Below, one piece after another: positions 35,895 through 43,474 of a stretch of 64,000 nucleotides of DNA (within the stretch, counting starts at the first letter, position 1; each line of letters starts with the position of its first letter). Made by a program: the position numbers and the translations under genes. The notes under the pieces are model-generated. The model was not told the DNA's origin and searched no databases. It saw only the letters and a program-made list of their open reading frames with translations. This DNA is from Bacteroidetes bacterium UBA7674 (GTDB lineage: Bacteria; Bacteroidota; Bacteroidia; Chitinophagales; Chitinophagaceae), in the NCBI GenBank assembly GCA_002483105.1, contig DLHG01000011.1, positions 62,001-126,000 of the forward strand, read 5' to 3'.

Positions 35895-37064
35895 ATGAAA
35901 GCAGCAGTAATACACGCGCCGGGAAAAATAAGTTGTGACAATGTAGATGATCCGAAACTGGAAGGACCACGGGATATGATATTGAAGGTAACCTCTACCG
36001 CGATTTGTGGTTCCGACCTCCACATTTATTCAGGTGGTATTCCCCAACCGAGACCAATGGTACTGGGACACGAATTCATGGGTATCGTGGAAGAGGTAGG
36101 CTCTGAGGTAAAGAATCTGAAACGTGGCGACCGTGTGGTAGTGCCGTTCCCAATAGCTTGTGGTGGATGTTTCTTTTGCGGTCACGACCTGCCGGGACAT
36201 TGTGAGAACAGTAATCCTGAGAACTACGGCCCTGAAGGTGGGCTCTTGACTGAGAAGGGAGGGGCGCTGTTCGGCTACACCGACCTCTATGGAGGTTATG
36301 ATGGTGGACAGGCGCAATACGTGCGTGTTCCATATGCAGATTACGGTCCGAGAATAGTTCCTGATAATTTAACTGATGAACAAGTGTTATTCCTTACGGA
36401 CATTTTCCCAACGGGCTACACCGGGATTGATTGGGCGAATTTGCAGGGTGGAGAGACGGTCGTTATTTTCGGCGCAGGGCCGGTAGGTATCATGGCGGCG
36501 AAAAGTGCCTGGCTACGTGGTGCGAAAAGAGTGATCAACGTAGACACCGTTCCTTATCGCCTCGCTAAAGCTGAACAAGCAGCAAAGGCTGAAACTATAT
36601 TATGGGAAGGTGATGGGAAAAATGTGATTGAGCAAGTGCGTGCGATGACAGAAGGCAGAGGTGCTGATGTATGCGTTGAAGCTGTAGGCTTCGAGCCGGA
36701 TAGAAATCTACTGGATCGCTTGAAAACAGTCGTAAATATGGAGAAAGGTTCTATCAAAGTATTGGAGGCTTGCATGAGTGCAGTTCGCCGTGGTGGTACC
36801 GTATCTGTTTTGGGCGTTTATCCGACTACCTACGATAACTTTCCATTAGGACAATTTTTTGATAAAGGATTGATACTTAAAGGTGGACAAGCGCCTGCGC
36901 ACAAGCACATTGATAAGCTGCTGCAATATGTAGTAGATGGCAAAGTACAGCTCGATGATATCATCACTCACCGCCTTTCTTTAGACGAGATATCTCACGC
37001 TTATGACATCTTTAAAAACAAAGAAGAGGATTGTGTGAAGGTTGTATTAGATCCGTGGAAGTAG
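35895..37064 (+). CDS. Zinc-dependent alcohol dehydrogenase (formaldehyde-dehydrogenase-like)
   Basis: 389-residue MDR-family dehydrogenase. Catalytic Zn ligands occur in TAICGSDLHIYSG and LGHEFMGIVEEVG; the structural Zn lobe is CGGCFFCGHDLPGHC (four Cys). The Rossmann motif GAGPVGIMAAKSAW binds NAD(H). The length and the extra loop (GGLLTEKGGALFGYTDLYGG) resemble glutathione-independent formaldehyde dehydrogenases, though a general alcohol dehydrogenase is possible. It follows an SDR gene by 7 nt. Confidence 0.93.
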   Translation: MKAAVIHAPGKISCDNVDDPKLEGPRDMILKVTSTAICGSDLHIYSGGIPQPRPMVLGHEFMGIVEEVGSEVKNLKRGDRVVVPFPIACGGCFFCGHDLPGHCENSNPENYGPEGGLLTEKGGALFGYTDLYGGYDGGQAQYVRVPYADYGPRIVPDNLTDEQVLFLTDIFPTGYTGIDWANLQGGETVVIFGAGPVGIMAAKSAWLRGAKRVINVDTVPYRLAKAEQAAKAETILWEGDGKNVIEQVRAMTEGRGADVCVEAVGFEPDRNLLDRLKTVVNMEKGSIKVLEACMSAVRRGGTVSVLGVYPTTYDNFPLGQFFDKGLILKGGQAPAHKHIDKLLQYVVDGKVQLDDIITHRLSLDEISHAYDIFKNKEEDCVKVVLDPWK

Positions 37065-37100
37065 GATACATAGTTATTATAAATTTGCTTGCAAACCACT

Positions 37101-37133
37101 TTGGAGAACTTCGGTTCTCCAATTTTACTTTTA
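37101..37133 (+). terminator. Terminator with UUCG tetraloop
   Basis: TTGGAGAAC (37101-37109) and GTTCTCCAA (37114-37122) pair perfectly around TTCG, followed by TTTTACTTTT. It ends the SDR/alcohol dehydrogenase transcript 37 nt after the stop. Confidence 0.88.
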
Positions 37134-37185
37134 TACTATTGTAAATCGTAACCTTTCTGTTGTCTTGTAAATGTGATTTTTCTAA

Positions 37186-37215
37186 AAAAAGCCCACCTGG
37201 TAAGGTGGGCTTTTT
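37186..37215 (-). terminator. Terminator of tRNA-Arg (may act both ways)
   Basis: AAAAAGCCCACC (37186-37197) and GGTGGGCTTTTT (37204-37215) form a 12-bp stem around TGGTAA. It starts 2 nt after the tRNA 3' end on the minus strand, and its symmetric A/T tracts allow use on both strands. Confidence 0.85.
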
Positions 37216-37217
37216 CG

Positions 37218-37289
37218 TGGCCTCGCCAAGAATCGAACTTGGATCTAAAGTTTAGGAAACTTCTATTCTATCCATTGAACTACGAGGCC
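37218..37289 (-). tRNA. tRNA-Arg (anticodon CCU)
   Basis: Minus-strand cloverleaf of 72 nt. The acceptor is GGCCTCG paired with CGAGGCC, with discriminator A. The anticodon stem is GAAGT/ACTTT with loop TTCCTAA, giving CCU (reads AGG). The T arm is CCAAG-TTCGATT-CTTGG. CCA is not encoded. A 52-nt copy of its 5' part lies 250 nt upstream, and the GIY-YIG gene between them overlaps its first 10 nt. A terminator follows. The original promoter appears to lie upstream of the broken copy. Confidence 0.93.
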
Positions 37290-37291
37290 AT
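37240..37291. repeat. 52-nt direct repeat, copy within the intact tRNA
   Basis: This part (tRNA 5' half through the anticodon arm plus one base) is repeated at 37538-37620, where the copy is interrupted by a 31-nt insert. Outside the insert the two copies match base for base. Confidence 0.9.
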
Positions 37292-37537
37292 CATTCTCGC
37301 TTGCAAATATCTTCTACCTGCGGCTGTTTTCCAATATTTTTCTTTTTCTATTGCTTTGGCTCTTGTCTTAGATGTTTCAAAGTAAACGATCTTAAACGGA
37401 ACCTTATGCTTTATTGATTTTGTTTGTCCTGCATTATGCTCTTTCAAACGTTCCTCCATATTAGTACAATGTCCCTTGTAATGATAGGTTGCATCGTCCA
37501 GGCTTTGTGCTACATAAGTATAAAAGGTTTCTTCCAC
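37280..37537 (-). CDS. GIY-YIG nuclease family protein embedded in a tRNA locus
   Basis: 85-residue small nuclease of the GIY-YIG family (UvrC N-terminal-like). The core FYTYVAQSLDDATYHYKGHC, then NMEERLKEHNAGQTKSIKHK, EKEKYWKTAAGRRYLQAR, resembles Bacteroidota single-domain members, though the first Tyr motif reads YTYVAQS. Start is GTG at 37537, directly abutting the truncated tRNA copy; the stop TAG lies in the D arm of the intact tRNA, so the last residues Ala-Ser come from the tRNA acceptor stem. The gene fills nearly all the DNA between the two tRNA copies, as expected of a minimal mobile unit. Confidence 0.88.
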   Translation of the reverse strand: MEETFYTYVAQSLDDATYHYKGHCTNMEERLKEHNAGQTKSIKHKVPFKIVYFETSKTRAKAIEKEKYWKTAAGRRYLQARMMAS

Positions 37538-37620
37538 TGGATCTAAAGTTTAGGAAACTTCTATTCTATCCCCGTCCGAACGGCTCCTTCAGCCGGGCGG
37601 GCATTGAACTACGAGGCCAT
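37538..37620 (-). pseudogene. Truncated tRNA-Arg copy split by a 31-nt element
   Basis: On the minus strand it reads the first 46 or so bases of tRNA-Arg(CCU), from the acceptor through the anticodon arm, and then runs into the GIY-YIG start. A 31-nt hairpin element is inserted in the D loop. It cannot form a tRNA. Upstream, TATTTTTG (37643-37636, minus) matches TAnnTTTG and may be the ancestral tRNA promoter. Confidence 0.85.
37571..37601. repeat. 31-nt REP-like hairpin element (copy C)
   Basis: Bulged hairpin: outer stem CCCGTC/GGCGGG, bulge CGAA, inner stem CGGCT/AGCCG, loop CCTTC. Removal of exactly these 31 bases restores the intact tRNA sequence, so it is a clean insertion. Other copies are at 54228, 55069 and 62796. 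Confidence 0.88.
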
Positions 37621-37635
37621 TTTTAACGGAGGGTG

Positions 37636-37643
37636 CAAAAATA
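37636..37643 (-). promoter_or_regulatory. Probable ancestral tRNA-Arg promoter -7 box
   Basis: Minus-strand TATTTTTG matches TAnnTTTG and lies 16 nt before the truncated tRNA copy. If it is the only promoter, the functional tRNA is made from a transcript that first passes the broken copy and the nuclease gene. Confidence 0.5.
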
Positions 37644-37674
37644 AGCGTTTGTCATTAATAACCGAAGCTAATTT

Positions 37675-38271
37675 TTACTGGTCTTTCCACCTCAATGTAT
37701 TGATCAGATGTGCTATATCCTTCTTCAGGAATTCATTCATCGGTTTTAGTGAGTCGGCATTGGGTACAACATCAAAGTACAGTGAGCCCCTTAAAAAGTG
37801 TTTTAATGTATCTGTAGCAATGAATTGGTAGGCCGATGCTGCATTACCCCCTACGCTGTAGCTCACAACCGTCACTCCATTGGGGTTCACATAGTCTTTG
37901 GGGTTTATATAATCAGCCTTTTTGGTGTGGTAGTAAGACATCTCGTGCGTATCGCCGAGAAGTTTGTTCAGATTATCTTTAGCATCAATGTGTTTGTAGC
38001 TCAGGTATATCCGGGCTCCCCATTGCGGGAAGTCGATATTCATCCAATATTTGTTCTCTGGTTTGCGACCGTCCGCGGTCAACGTGTCTTTAAAGGTGTA
38101 ACCATATTCAGGATACTCAAAACTGAAAGGATAACCCTCTTTATCAAAAGTTATATAATTATGTTCCGGCAGGTCTATACGGTAATATGCCTTAGGTTTT
38201 GGGGTATAAACAGGCGGTTTACATGCCGAAAAGCACAAAGCAATAAAGCCACAAGCCAATAGGTATCTCAT
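37675..38271 (-). CDS. gldD: Gliding motility lipoprotein GldD
   Basis: 198-residue lipoprotein (lipobox ending CFSACKPP). GldD is required for gliding in flavobacteria and for stability of the T9SS/gliding apparatus. Diagnostic segments are PKPKAYYRIDLPEHNY, GYPFSFEYPEYGY, MNIDFPQWGARIYLSYKHI, DTLKHFLRGSLYFDVVPNADS and the C-terminal DIAHLINTLRWK. Length is typical. Its presence agrees with the T9SS-sorted proteins in this window. Monocistronic here. Confidence 0.95.
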   Translation of the reverse strand: MRYLLACGFIALCFSACKPPVYTPKPKAYYRIDLPEHNYITFDKEGYPFSFEYPEYGYTFKDTLTADGRKPENKYWMNIDFPQWGARIYLSYKHIDAKDNLNKLLGDTHEMSYYHTKKADYINPKDYVNPNGVTVVSYSVGGNAASAYQFIATDTLKHFLRGSLYFDVVPNADSLKPMNEFLKKDIAHLINTLRWKDQ

Positions 38272-38361
38272 AGCCCCAAAACTATAATAATTGCCCGATA
38301 ACTGTTACAAATAATGAATTCTTATGTATACCAATAGCCTTTATCACTGGTTTTCTTTTGC

Positions 38362-38369
38362 TACTTTTG
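38362..38369 (+). promoter_or_regulatory. Bacteroidota -7 element (TACTTTTG)
   Basis: Exact TAnnTTTG 27 nt before the DUF3467 start. It probably drives the DUF3467-guaA-binding protein run. Confidence 0.5.
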
Positions 38370-38396
38370 CAGCCTGAAATATAAACATCTCGAAAT

Positions 38397-38714
38397 ATGC
38401 AAGATCAACCAAATCCGGAGCAACAACTCAATATAGAATTGACAGAAGAAATGGCCGATGGCCAGTATGCTAACCTCGCAATTATCACGCATTCTTTCGC
38501 AGAATTTGTGATGGATTACGTGAATGTGATGCCGAATGTTCCTAAGGCAAAGGTTAAATCCCGTATCATCATGACACCTCCTCATGCCAAAAGGCTGATG
38601 CGTGCACTCATAGAGAACGTAAAGCGTTTTGAAGCACAGCATGGTGTTATTAAAGACCAGGAAAACCAACAACCGCAGCAGTTTACTTTGAACGGTACTG
38701 CCGGACAAGCATAA
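38397..38714 (+). CDS. DUF3467 domain protein
   Basis: 105-residue cytosolic protein of unknown function. LNIELTEEMADGQYANLAIITHSFAEFVMDY and KSRIIMTPPHAKRLMRALIENVKRFE match DUF3467 across its length; the Gln/Asn-rich tail (QQPQQF) is variable. It lies 24 nt before guaA and probably shares its transcript. Confidence 0.9.
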   Translation: MQDQPNPEQQLNIELTEEMADGQYANLAIITHSFAEFVMDYVNVMPNVPKAKVKSRIIMTPPHAKRLMRALIENVKRFEAQHGVIKDQENQQPQQFTLNGTAGQA

Positions 38715-38738
38715 TATTCGTATAACATTATCTTTTAG

Positions 38739-40274
38739 ATGCACGATAAAATACTCATCCTCGACTTTGGTTCACAGTTCACGCAGCTCATCGCTCGTAA
38801 CATCCGTGAGCTGAATATATATTGTGAGATACAGCCTTGTACAAAGCCTGTTGACTATACCGACCTTAAAGGTATTATCCTTTCCGGCAGCCCCTTCTCT
38901 GTTAATGATGAGCTGGCTCCTAAGGTAGACGTAAAAGCAATGGCTGATAAGGTTCCTGTGCTGGCTGTATGTTACGGTGCACAGCTTATCGCACATTTAT
39001 ATGGAGGAGAAGTAGGGAAGTCCACGCATCGGGAATATGGCAGGGCGCACCTGAAAGATGTAGTTCACAATTCACTCTTCGCTACTATTTCAGATGGTTC
39101 GCAGGTGTGGATGAGCCATGCAGATACTATTAAAAAGTTACCGGAAGGTTTTGAGGTTATCGCCAAAACGGAGAGTATTCCCGTTGCCGCTTACAAAGCA
39201 TCTGCTGATTTTGCTGCCAATCCTGTATATGCAATCCAGTTTCACCCTGAGGTGACTCATACTGTTGACGGTCGTCAGTTATTGAAGAACTTCCTGGTTG
39301 ATATTTGTTCTACTAAACAAGACTGGACACCGTCATTATTTGTAGAAGAGACAGTGGCTCGTATCAAGGAGCAAGTCGGTGATGGCAAAGTAGTAATGGC
39401 ACTTAGTGGTGGGGTTGACTCCACTGTTGCGGCTACATTGATACATAAAGCCATAGGCGACAATCTCTATTGCATATTTGTTGATAATGGTCTGCTGCGC
39501 AAGAATGAATTTGAGCAGGTAATGGAAGGTTATAAACACCTCGGCCTGAACACGAAAGGTATAGATGCCCGTCAGCGTTTTTACAAAGACCTCGACGGCG
39601 TTTCCGACCCTGAAACAAAACGTAAGATAATAGGTAAGTTATTCATAGATATTTTCCAGGAAGAAGGAACCGAATTGAAGGATGTTCACTTCCTAGGTCA
39701 GGGAACCATCTATCCTGATGTGATAGAGTCTTTATCGGTGCATGGCCCGTCGGCTACTATCAAGTCACACCACAATGTGGGTGGCCTGCCGGAGAAGATG
39801 AACATGAAACTGGTAGAACCACTTCGCTTATTGTTCAAAGATGAGGTCCGCAGGATCGGCCGTGAGATGGGCATTGACGATATATTCCTTTCGCGCCATC
39901 CTTTCCCGGGCCCGGGCTTAGGTATCCGCATTTTAGGTGCGGTATCTGAGGAAAAAGTGAAGATGCTGCAGGATGCAGATGCTATATATATTCAGCACTT
40001 GCGTGATAGTGGATGGTACAGCAAGGTATGGCAGGCAGGTACTATATTGTTACCTGTACAAAGTGTAGGTGTAATGGGCGACGAACGTACTTACGAGTTC
40101 ACCGTGGCACTCAGGGCTGTAACATCAGTTGATGGTATGACCGCCGATTGGTCGCACTTGCCTTATGAATTACTGGCTCAGATATCTAACGACATCATCA
40201 ACCAGGTAAAAGGGATTAACCGAGTGGTATATGACATTAGTTCTAAGCCTCCTGCAACTATCGAATGGGAATAA
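38739..40274 (+). CDS. guaA: GMP synthase (glutamine-hydrolysing)
   Basis: Converts XMP to GMP, 511 residues. The N-terminal class I amidotransferase has the Cys nucleophile in LAVCYGAQLIAH and the His/Glu pair in FHPEVTHT. The ATP-pyrophosphatase domain has ALSGGVDSTVAATL, and the C-terminal dimerisation domain ends KPPATIEWE. PGPGLGIRI and SHHNVGGLPEKM are classical GuaA signatures. The next gene's preferred ATG follows its stop after 5 nt. Confidence 0.97.
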   Translation: MHDKILILDFGSQFTQLIARNIRELNIYCEIQPCTKPVDYTDLKGIILSGSPFSVNDELAPKVDVKAMADKVPVLAVCYGAQLIAHLYGGEVGKSTHREYGRAHLKDVVHNSLFATISDGSQVWMSHADTIKKLPEGFEVIAKTESIPVAAYKASADFAANPVYAIQFHPEVTHTVDGRQLLKNFLVDICSTKQDWTPSLFVEETVARIKEQVGDGKVVMALSGGVDSTVAATLIHKAIGDNLYCIFVDNGLLRKNEFEQVMEGYKHLGLNTKGIDARQRFYKDLDGVSDPETKRKIIGKLFIDIFQEEGTELKDVHFLGQGTIYPDVIESLSVHGPSATIKSHHNVGGLPEKMNMKLVEPLRLLFKDEVRRIGREMGIDDIFLSRHPFPGPGLGIRILGAVSEEKVKMLQDADAIYIQHLRDSGWYSKVWQAGTILLPVQSVGVMGDERTYEFTVALRAVTSVDGMTADWSHLPYELLAQISNDIINQVKGINRVVYDISSKPPATIEWE

Positions 40275-40279
40275 GCAAT

Positions 40280-41599
40280 ATGAAATATAAACTGGTTATT
40301 GCGATACTGCTTGCCGTTTTAACGGTTACGGAAACTGATGCCCAAAGCAGAAAAGAACGTAAACGCCAAAAGGACCGCAACGAACGTAAGGCTCCGGTAA
40401 CTCATCCCGACAGAAGGCCGACAGAAAATCCTCGTGAAAGGGAAAGGCAGGAAACACCAAAACCGAAACCTAAAAAGATACTGGAAGTTGATTACCCGCG
40501 TTCCGTAAAAAAGGAAGTGTACCGTATTGATGTACTGGTGCCGCTATATCTCGACGAACTGGTGAAAAATAATAAACCAACCTACAAGGGCAAGGTGCCT
40601 GATAAAGCTACGGCGGGTATGGATTTCTATCAAGGCATCAGGCTGGCTGCTGATACACTCGAAGCAAAGAACTACAAGCTGGACGTATATGTTCACGATA
40701 TCGCCAGTGCAGGGCAGGGGATAAAGACATTGATTGCTCGTGGAACACTTGACTCTTCTGATCTGATAATCGGCGCCATTCAATCCACTGATATACCTGA
40801 AGTAGCTGCTCGTGCAAAAAAGAACAACATCAATTTCATCTCTGCCGTGTCTCCTTCTGATGCAGGTGTTAGAGAGAACCCGTATTTTACTTTAATTCAA
40901 CCCCGCTTACAAACACATTGTGAGTGGATAATGAAAAAGATTGCCGAAAAATATCACAAGGAGCAGATAACTATTCTATATCGTACTTCTGTTCCATCCG
41001 ACGAGAATGCTTATTCTTACCTTACTAATATACTGGAGGAGAATAATCTCCGCAGGTTACTTTGCAATAAAGCCCCTGACTCCGCGGAATTAGCTAAAGG
41101 TTTTAGTAAAGATGAAATAAATGTTATCCTGATGCCCGTAGTGGAAACTGCCTATGCCGAAGGAATAATTAAGAGCTTGTACAAATACTTCCCTGCCTAT
41201 AAGTTTGCTGTATACGGTATGCCTTCATGGAGGGCTATGCCTGCTATACGTAAGCCGGAAGCATTCCCCAATGTGGCCGTGTACTTTACAGCACCATTCT
41301 ATTTCGACCCCACTACTTCAGGTGGTCAACTGCTCAACCAAGGTTATCAGAATCGTTTTAATGGCAAGCCGGGCGAAATGGTGTACAGGGGATTTGAAAT
41401 ACTATACTGGTACGCTACTTTGCTAAAAGAACACGGTACGATCTTCAATAATGAAATTGGCGATAACAAGGGCGCACCGTTCACTAAGTTCCAGATAAAG
41501 ACTGAGTGGGATAAAAAGAAGGAAGAAGTGCTATACAATGAGAACCAGCATTTGTATCTCTACAGGTACCAAAGCAGTTCTTACATGATAGAGCAATAA
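40280..41599 (+). CDS. Periplasmic binding-protein-like (type I PBP) exported protein
   Basis: 439 residues from the ATG at 40280, 5 nt after guaA; an ATG at 40265 overlapping guaA is less likely. A signal peptide (MKYKLVIAILLAVLTVTETDA) is followed by a charged Arg/Lys/Pro-rich linker (30-80), then a type I periplasmic binding domain: YRIDVLVPLYLDEL, MDFYQGIRLAADTLEAKNYK, LIIGAIQSTDIPEVA, ITILYRTSVPSDENAYS. It resembles amino-acid ABC substrate-binding proteins, but no permease is near. Bacteroidota relatives carry LysM domains, which this one lacks. Confidence 0.85.
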   Translation: MKYKLVIAILLAVLTVTETDAQSRKERKRQKDRNERKAPVTHPDRRPTENPRERERQETPKPKPKKILEVDYPRSVKKEVYRIDVLVPLYLDELVKNNKPTYKGKVPDKATAGMDFYQGIRLAADTLEAKNYKLDVYVHDIASAGQGIKTLIARGTLDSSDLIIGAIQSTDIPEVAARAKKNNINFISAVSPSDAGVRENPYFTLIQPRLQTHCEWIMKKIAEKYHKEQITILYRTSVPSDENAYSYLTNILEENNLRRLLCNKAPDSAELAKGFSKDEINVILMPVVETAYAEGIIKSLYKYFPAYKFAVYGMPSWRAMPAIRKPEAFPNVAVYFTAPFYFDPTTSGGQLLNQGYQNRFNGKPGEMVYRGFEILYWYATLLKEHGTIFNNEIGDNKGAPFTKFQIKTEWDKKKEEVLYNENQHLYLYRYQSSSYMIEQ

Positions 41600-42031
41600 G
41601 CTCAGGTTTAGCTCGCTAACGTTTCCACATTACCGTGTACCACTTGCCCCCTTGCGTGAGAGAGATGATGGGACATGCAATTGCTGAGAACTGCGTCTGC
41701 GCCTTTTTCTGCCAGGAGGAACTTGAATAGTGAACTACAGCTTAAGTGACTTGAAGCAGTGGTAGATGTTCTTAAGCGTGGTCAGAAAACCAGCGCACTG
41801 TTGAATAGTGGACTGCGTAACACAACATAACACGCAGCGTTGGCCCCCGAGCCCGGCGGAGCCGCATGGCGTAGGGCCGCCTTTTCTTTTGTTACTTTTC
41901 TTTTGGCGGAGCAAAAGAAAAGTAAAGACAACTTGGGCAGGTAATAAAAGCGATCTAAATTTTTTGTGTAAACGGTAGGTTTGCAACGTGACTACTCAGC
42001 AATAAACACCCATTATTCATTATTCACAGAA
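41600..42031. repeat. 432-nt gap with nested repeats
   Basis: No coding region is supported. It holds a perfect 14-bp stem (TTACTTTTCTTTTG at 41892-41905 with CAAAAGAAAAGTAA at 41912-41925), a GC-rich segment at about 41841-41880 (GGCCCCCGAGCCCGGCGGAG), two related words GAATAGTGAACTAC and GAATAGTGGACTGC, and CTGCGT/ACGCAG arms at about 41813-41837. It looks like a composite intergenic repeat between two gene ends, rather than a single terminator. Confidence 0.65.
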
Positions 42032-43270
42032 CTAGTCCTTCTCGCTGTTCACGAAACTAGAGACATTCTCCCTTTTCCCGTTTACCGAAAGGTTGTCATT
42101 CATATAAAGGCTGCCACCGGTAGCAAGGGTCATGTTGCCATTCATACTTGAGCCCATCTTCATAGCCTTTATCTCATTCAGGCGGTTGCGGCGCATCACA
42201 TACAGGATACCGAACAGGATAAACGTCAACCCGAAGATGCTCAGTAAAGCGATGTTAGGATTGTAGTCTTGCACCAGGAGGGCCACTACTATTATCAGGA
42301 TATTAGAGGTAATAAGTATGGTTACTGTCTGTCCGTGGCTGAAACCCAGATCCAGCAAATAGTGATGCAGGTGCGTTCTGTCTGCTTTGAACGGAGAACC
42401 ACCCTTTATCATGCGGGTAATAAATACACGGAAGGAGTCAAATACAGGTACAAATAATACCGATAAGGCTATCACCATACCGCCGCGGATACTATGGATG
42501 GTCGTCAGTAGCGGAAATTCCTTCCGCGAGGCTGTGGCAATAGACTCAGGGAATGAGTGGAAGAACATCACACACAGCACGGCAATAGTAAATCCTATTA
42601 CCAGCGAACCGGTGTCACCCATGAATATCTTAGCCGGAGACAAATTGTAACGTAAGAAGCCTATCACAGCTCCCATCAGGCTGAAGGCGATAAAAGCCCC
42701 GCCTTTGTTCCCAAGTAAGGCTAAAGAGATGCCCAGGGTGCAGGAACATAGCACAGCAATGGAGCCTGCCAGGCCATCTATGCCATCTACCAGGTTAAAG
42801 GCATTGGTCACGAATATGATACCCATTACACTAAAGCCAACACTCACGAGGTACGGCAACTCATATACGCCAAAGAACCCATGTAGAGAATTCAGGCGCA
42901 TATCGGCAAAAACCACTGTAATAAGCGCAGCTACAAGCTGTGCCAGGAATTTCTTATTAGGTGGAATGGTTACTAAGTCATCATTAATACCCGTAAGGAA
43001 CAGTAGTACCGAAGAGGCACAGATATAATTCCACTTATCCAGCGATGAGGTATTGATAAATACAGAGGTAACGATGATATAGGCGAAGAAGATACCTATT
43101 CCCCCAAGATTAGGAACGGTGTTGATATGTATTTTTCGCCCTCCGTCCGGTACATCAAATAACCGTTTCCTTTTAGAAACATAGATGATCCTCGGGATAG
43201 AAACCAGGCTTAATACTAGTGCGGTGACACAGGCAAAAAGGTATAACAAGTAAGGTTGCAATGTTATCAT
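42032..43270 (-). CDS. WecA/TagO-like undecaprenyl-phosphate sugar-1-phosphate transferase (MraY family)
   Basis: 412 residues from the ATG at 43270. Multi-pass membrane enzyme that starts polysaccharide synthesis on undecaprenyl phosphate, probably using UDP-GlcNAc. Motifs include PNLGGIGIFFAY, GINDDLVTIPPNKKFL, the catalytic NAFNLVDGIDGLAG, KIFMGDTGSLVIGF and RTHLHHYLLDLGFSH. The cytosolic C-terminal tail is Met/Asn/Ser-rich. Upstream lies wecB, which makes UDP-ManNAc, supporting a shared role in a surface polysaccharide. Confidence 0.92.
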   Translation of the reverse strand: MITLQPYLLYLFACVTALVLSLVSIPRIIYVSKRKRLFDVPDGGRKIHINTVPNLGGIGIFFAYIIVTSVFINTSSLDKWNYICASSVLLFLTGINDDLVTIPPNKKFLAQLVAALITVVFADMRLNSLHGFFGVYELPYLVSVGFSVMGIIFVTNAFNLVDGIDGLAGSIAVLCSCTLGISLALLGNKGGAFIAFSLMGAVIGFLRYNLSPAKIFMGDTGSLVIGFTIAVLCVMFFHSFPESIATASRKEFPLLTTIHSIRGGMVIALSVLFVPVFDSFRVFITRMIKGGSPFKADRTHLHHYLLDLGFSHGQTVTILITSNILIIVVALLVQDYNPNIALLSIFGLTFILFGILYVMRRNRLNEIKAMKMGSSMNGNMTLATGGSLYMNDNLSVNGKRENVSSFVNSEKD

Positions 43271-43458
43271 GTTGTAAGGGGTATGAGCAAATTCGTTAAA
43301 AAATGTCAATTCAAACCGTCTAATTGCTATCCCTTATCTACTCTATAATAGCAAATTTACAGTATTGTTTTAACATTTTTTTACGATAACAAATTAATAA
43401 ATTATATGCGAAATCATAATTTATTACTCATTATTTACTAATAAATCCCACAAAAACC

Positions 43459-43474
43459 AATCCAAAAATGGATT
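43459..43474 (-). terminator. Short hairpin after wecB
   Basis: On the minus strand AATCCA-TTTT-TGGATT is followed by GGTTTTTG, overlapping the wecB stop. It is a weak candidate terminator. Confidence 0.45.
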
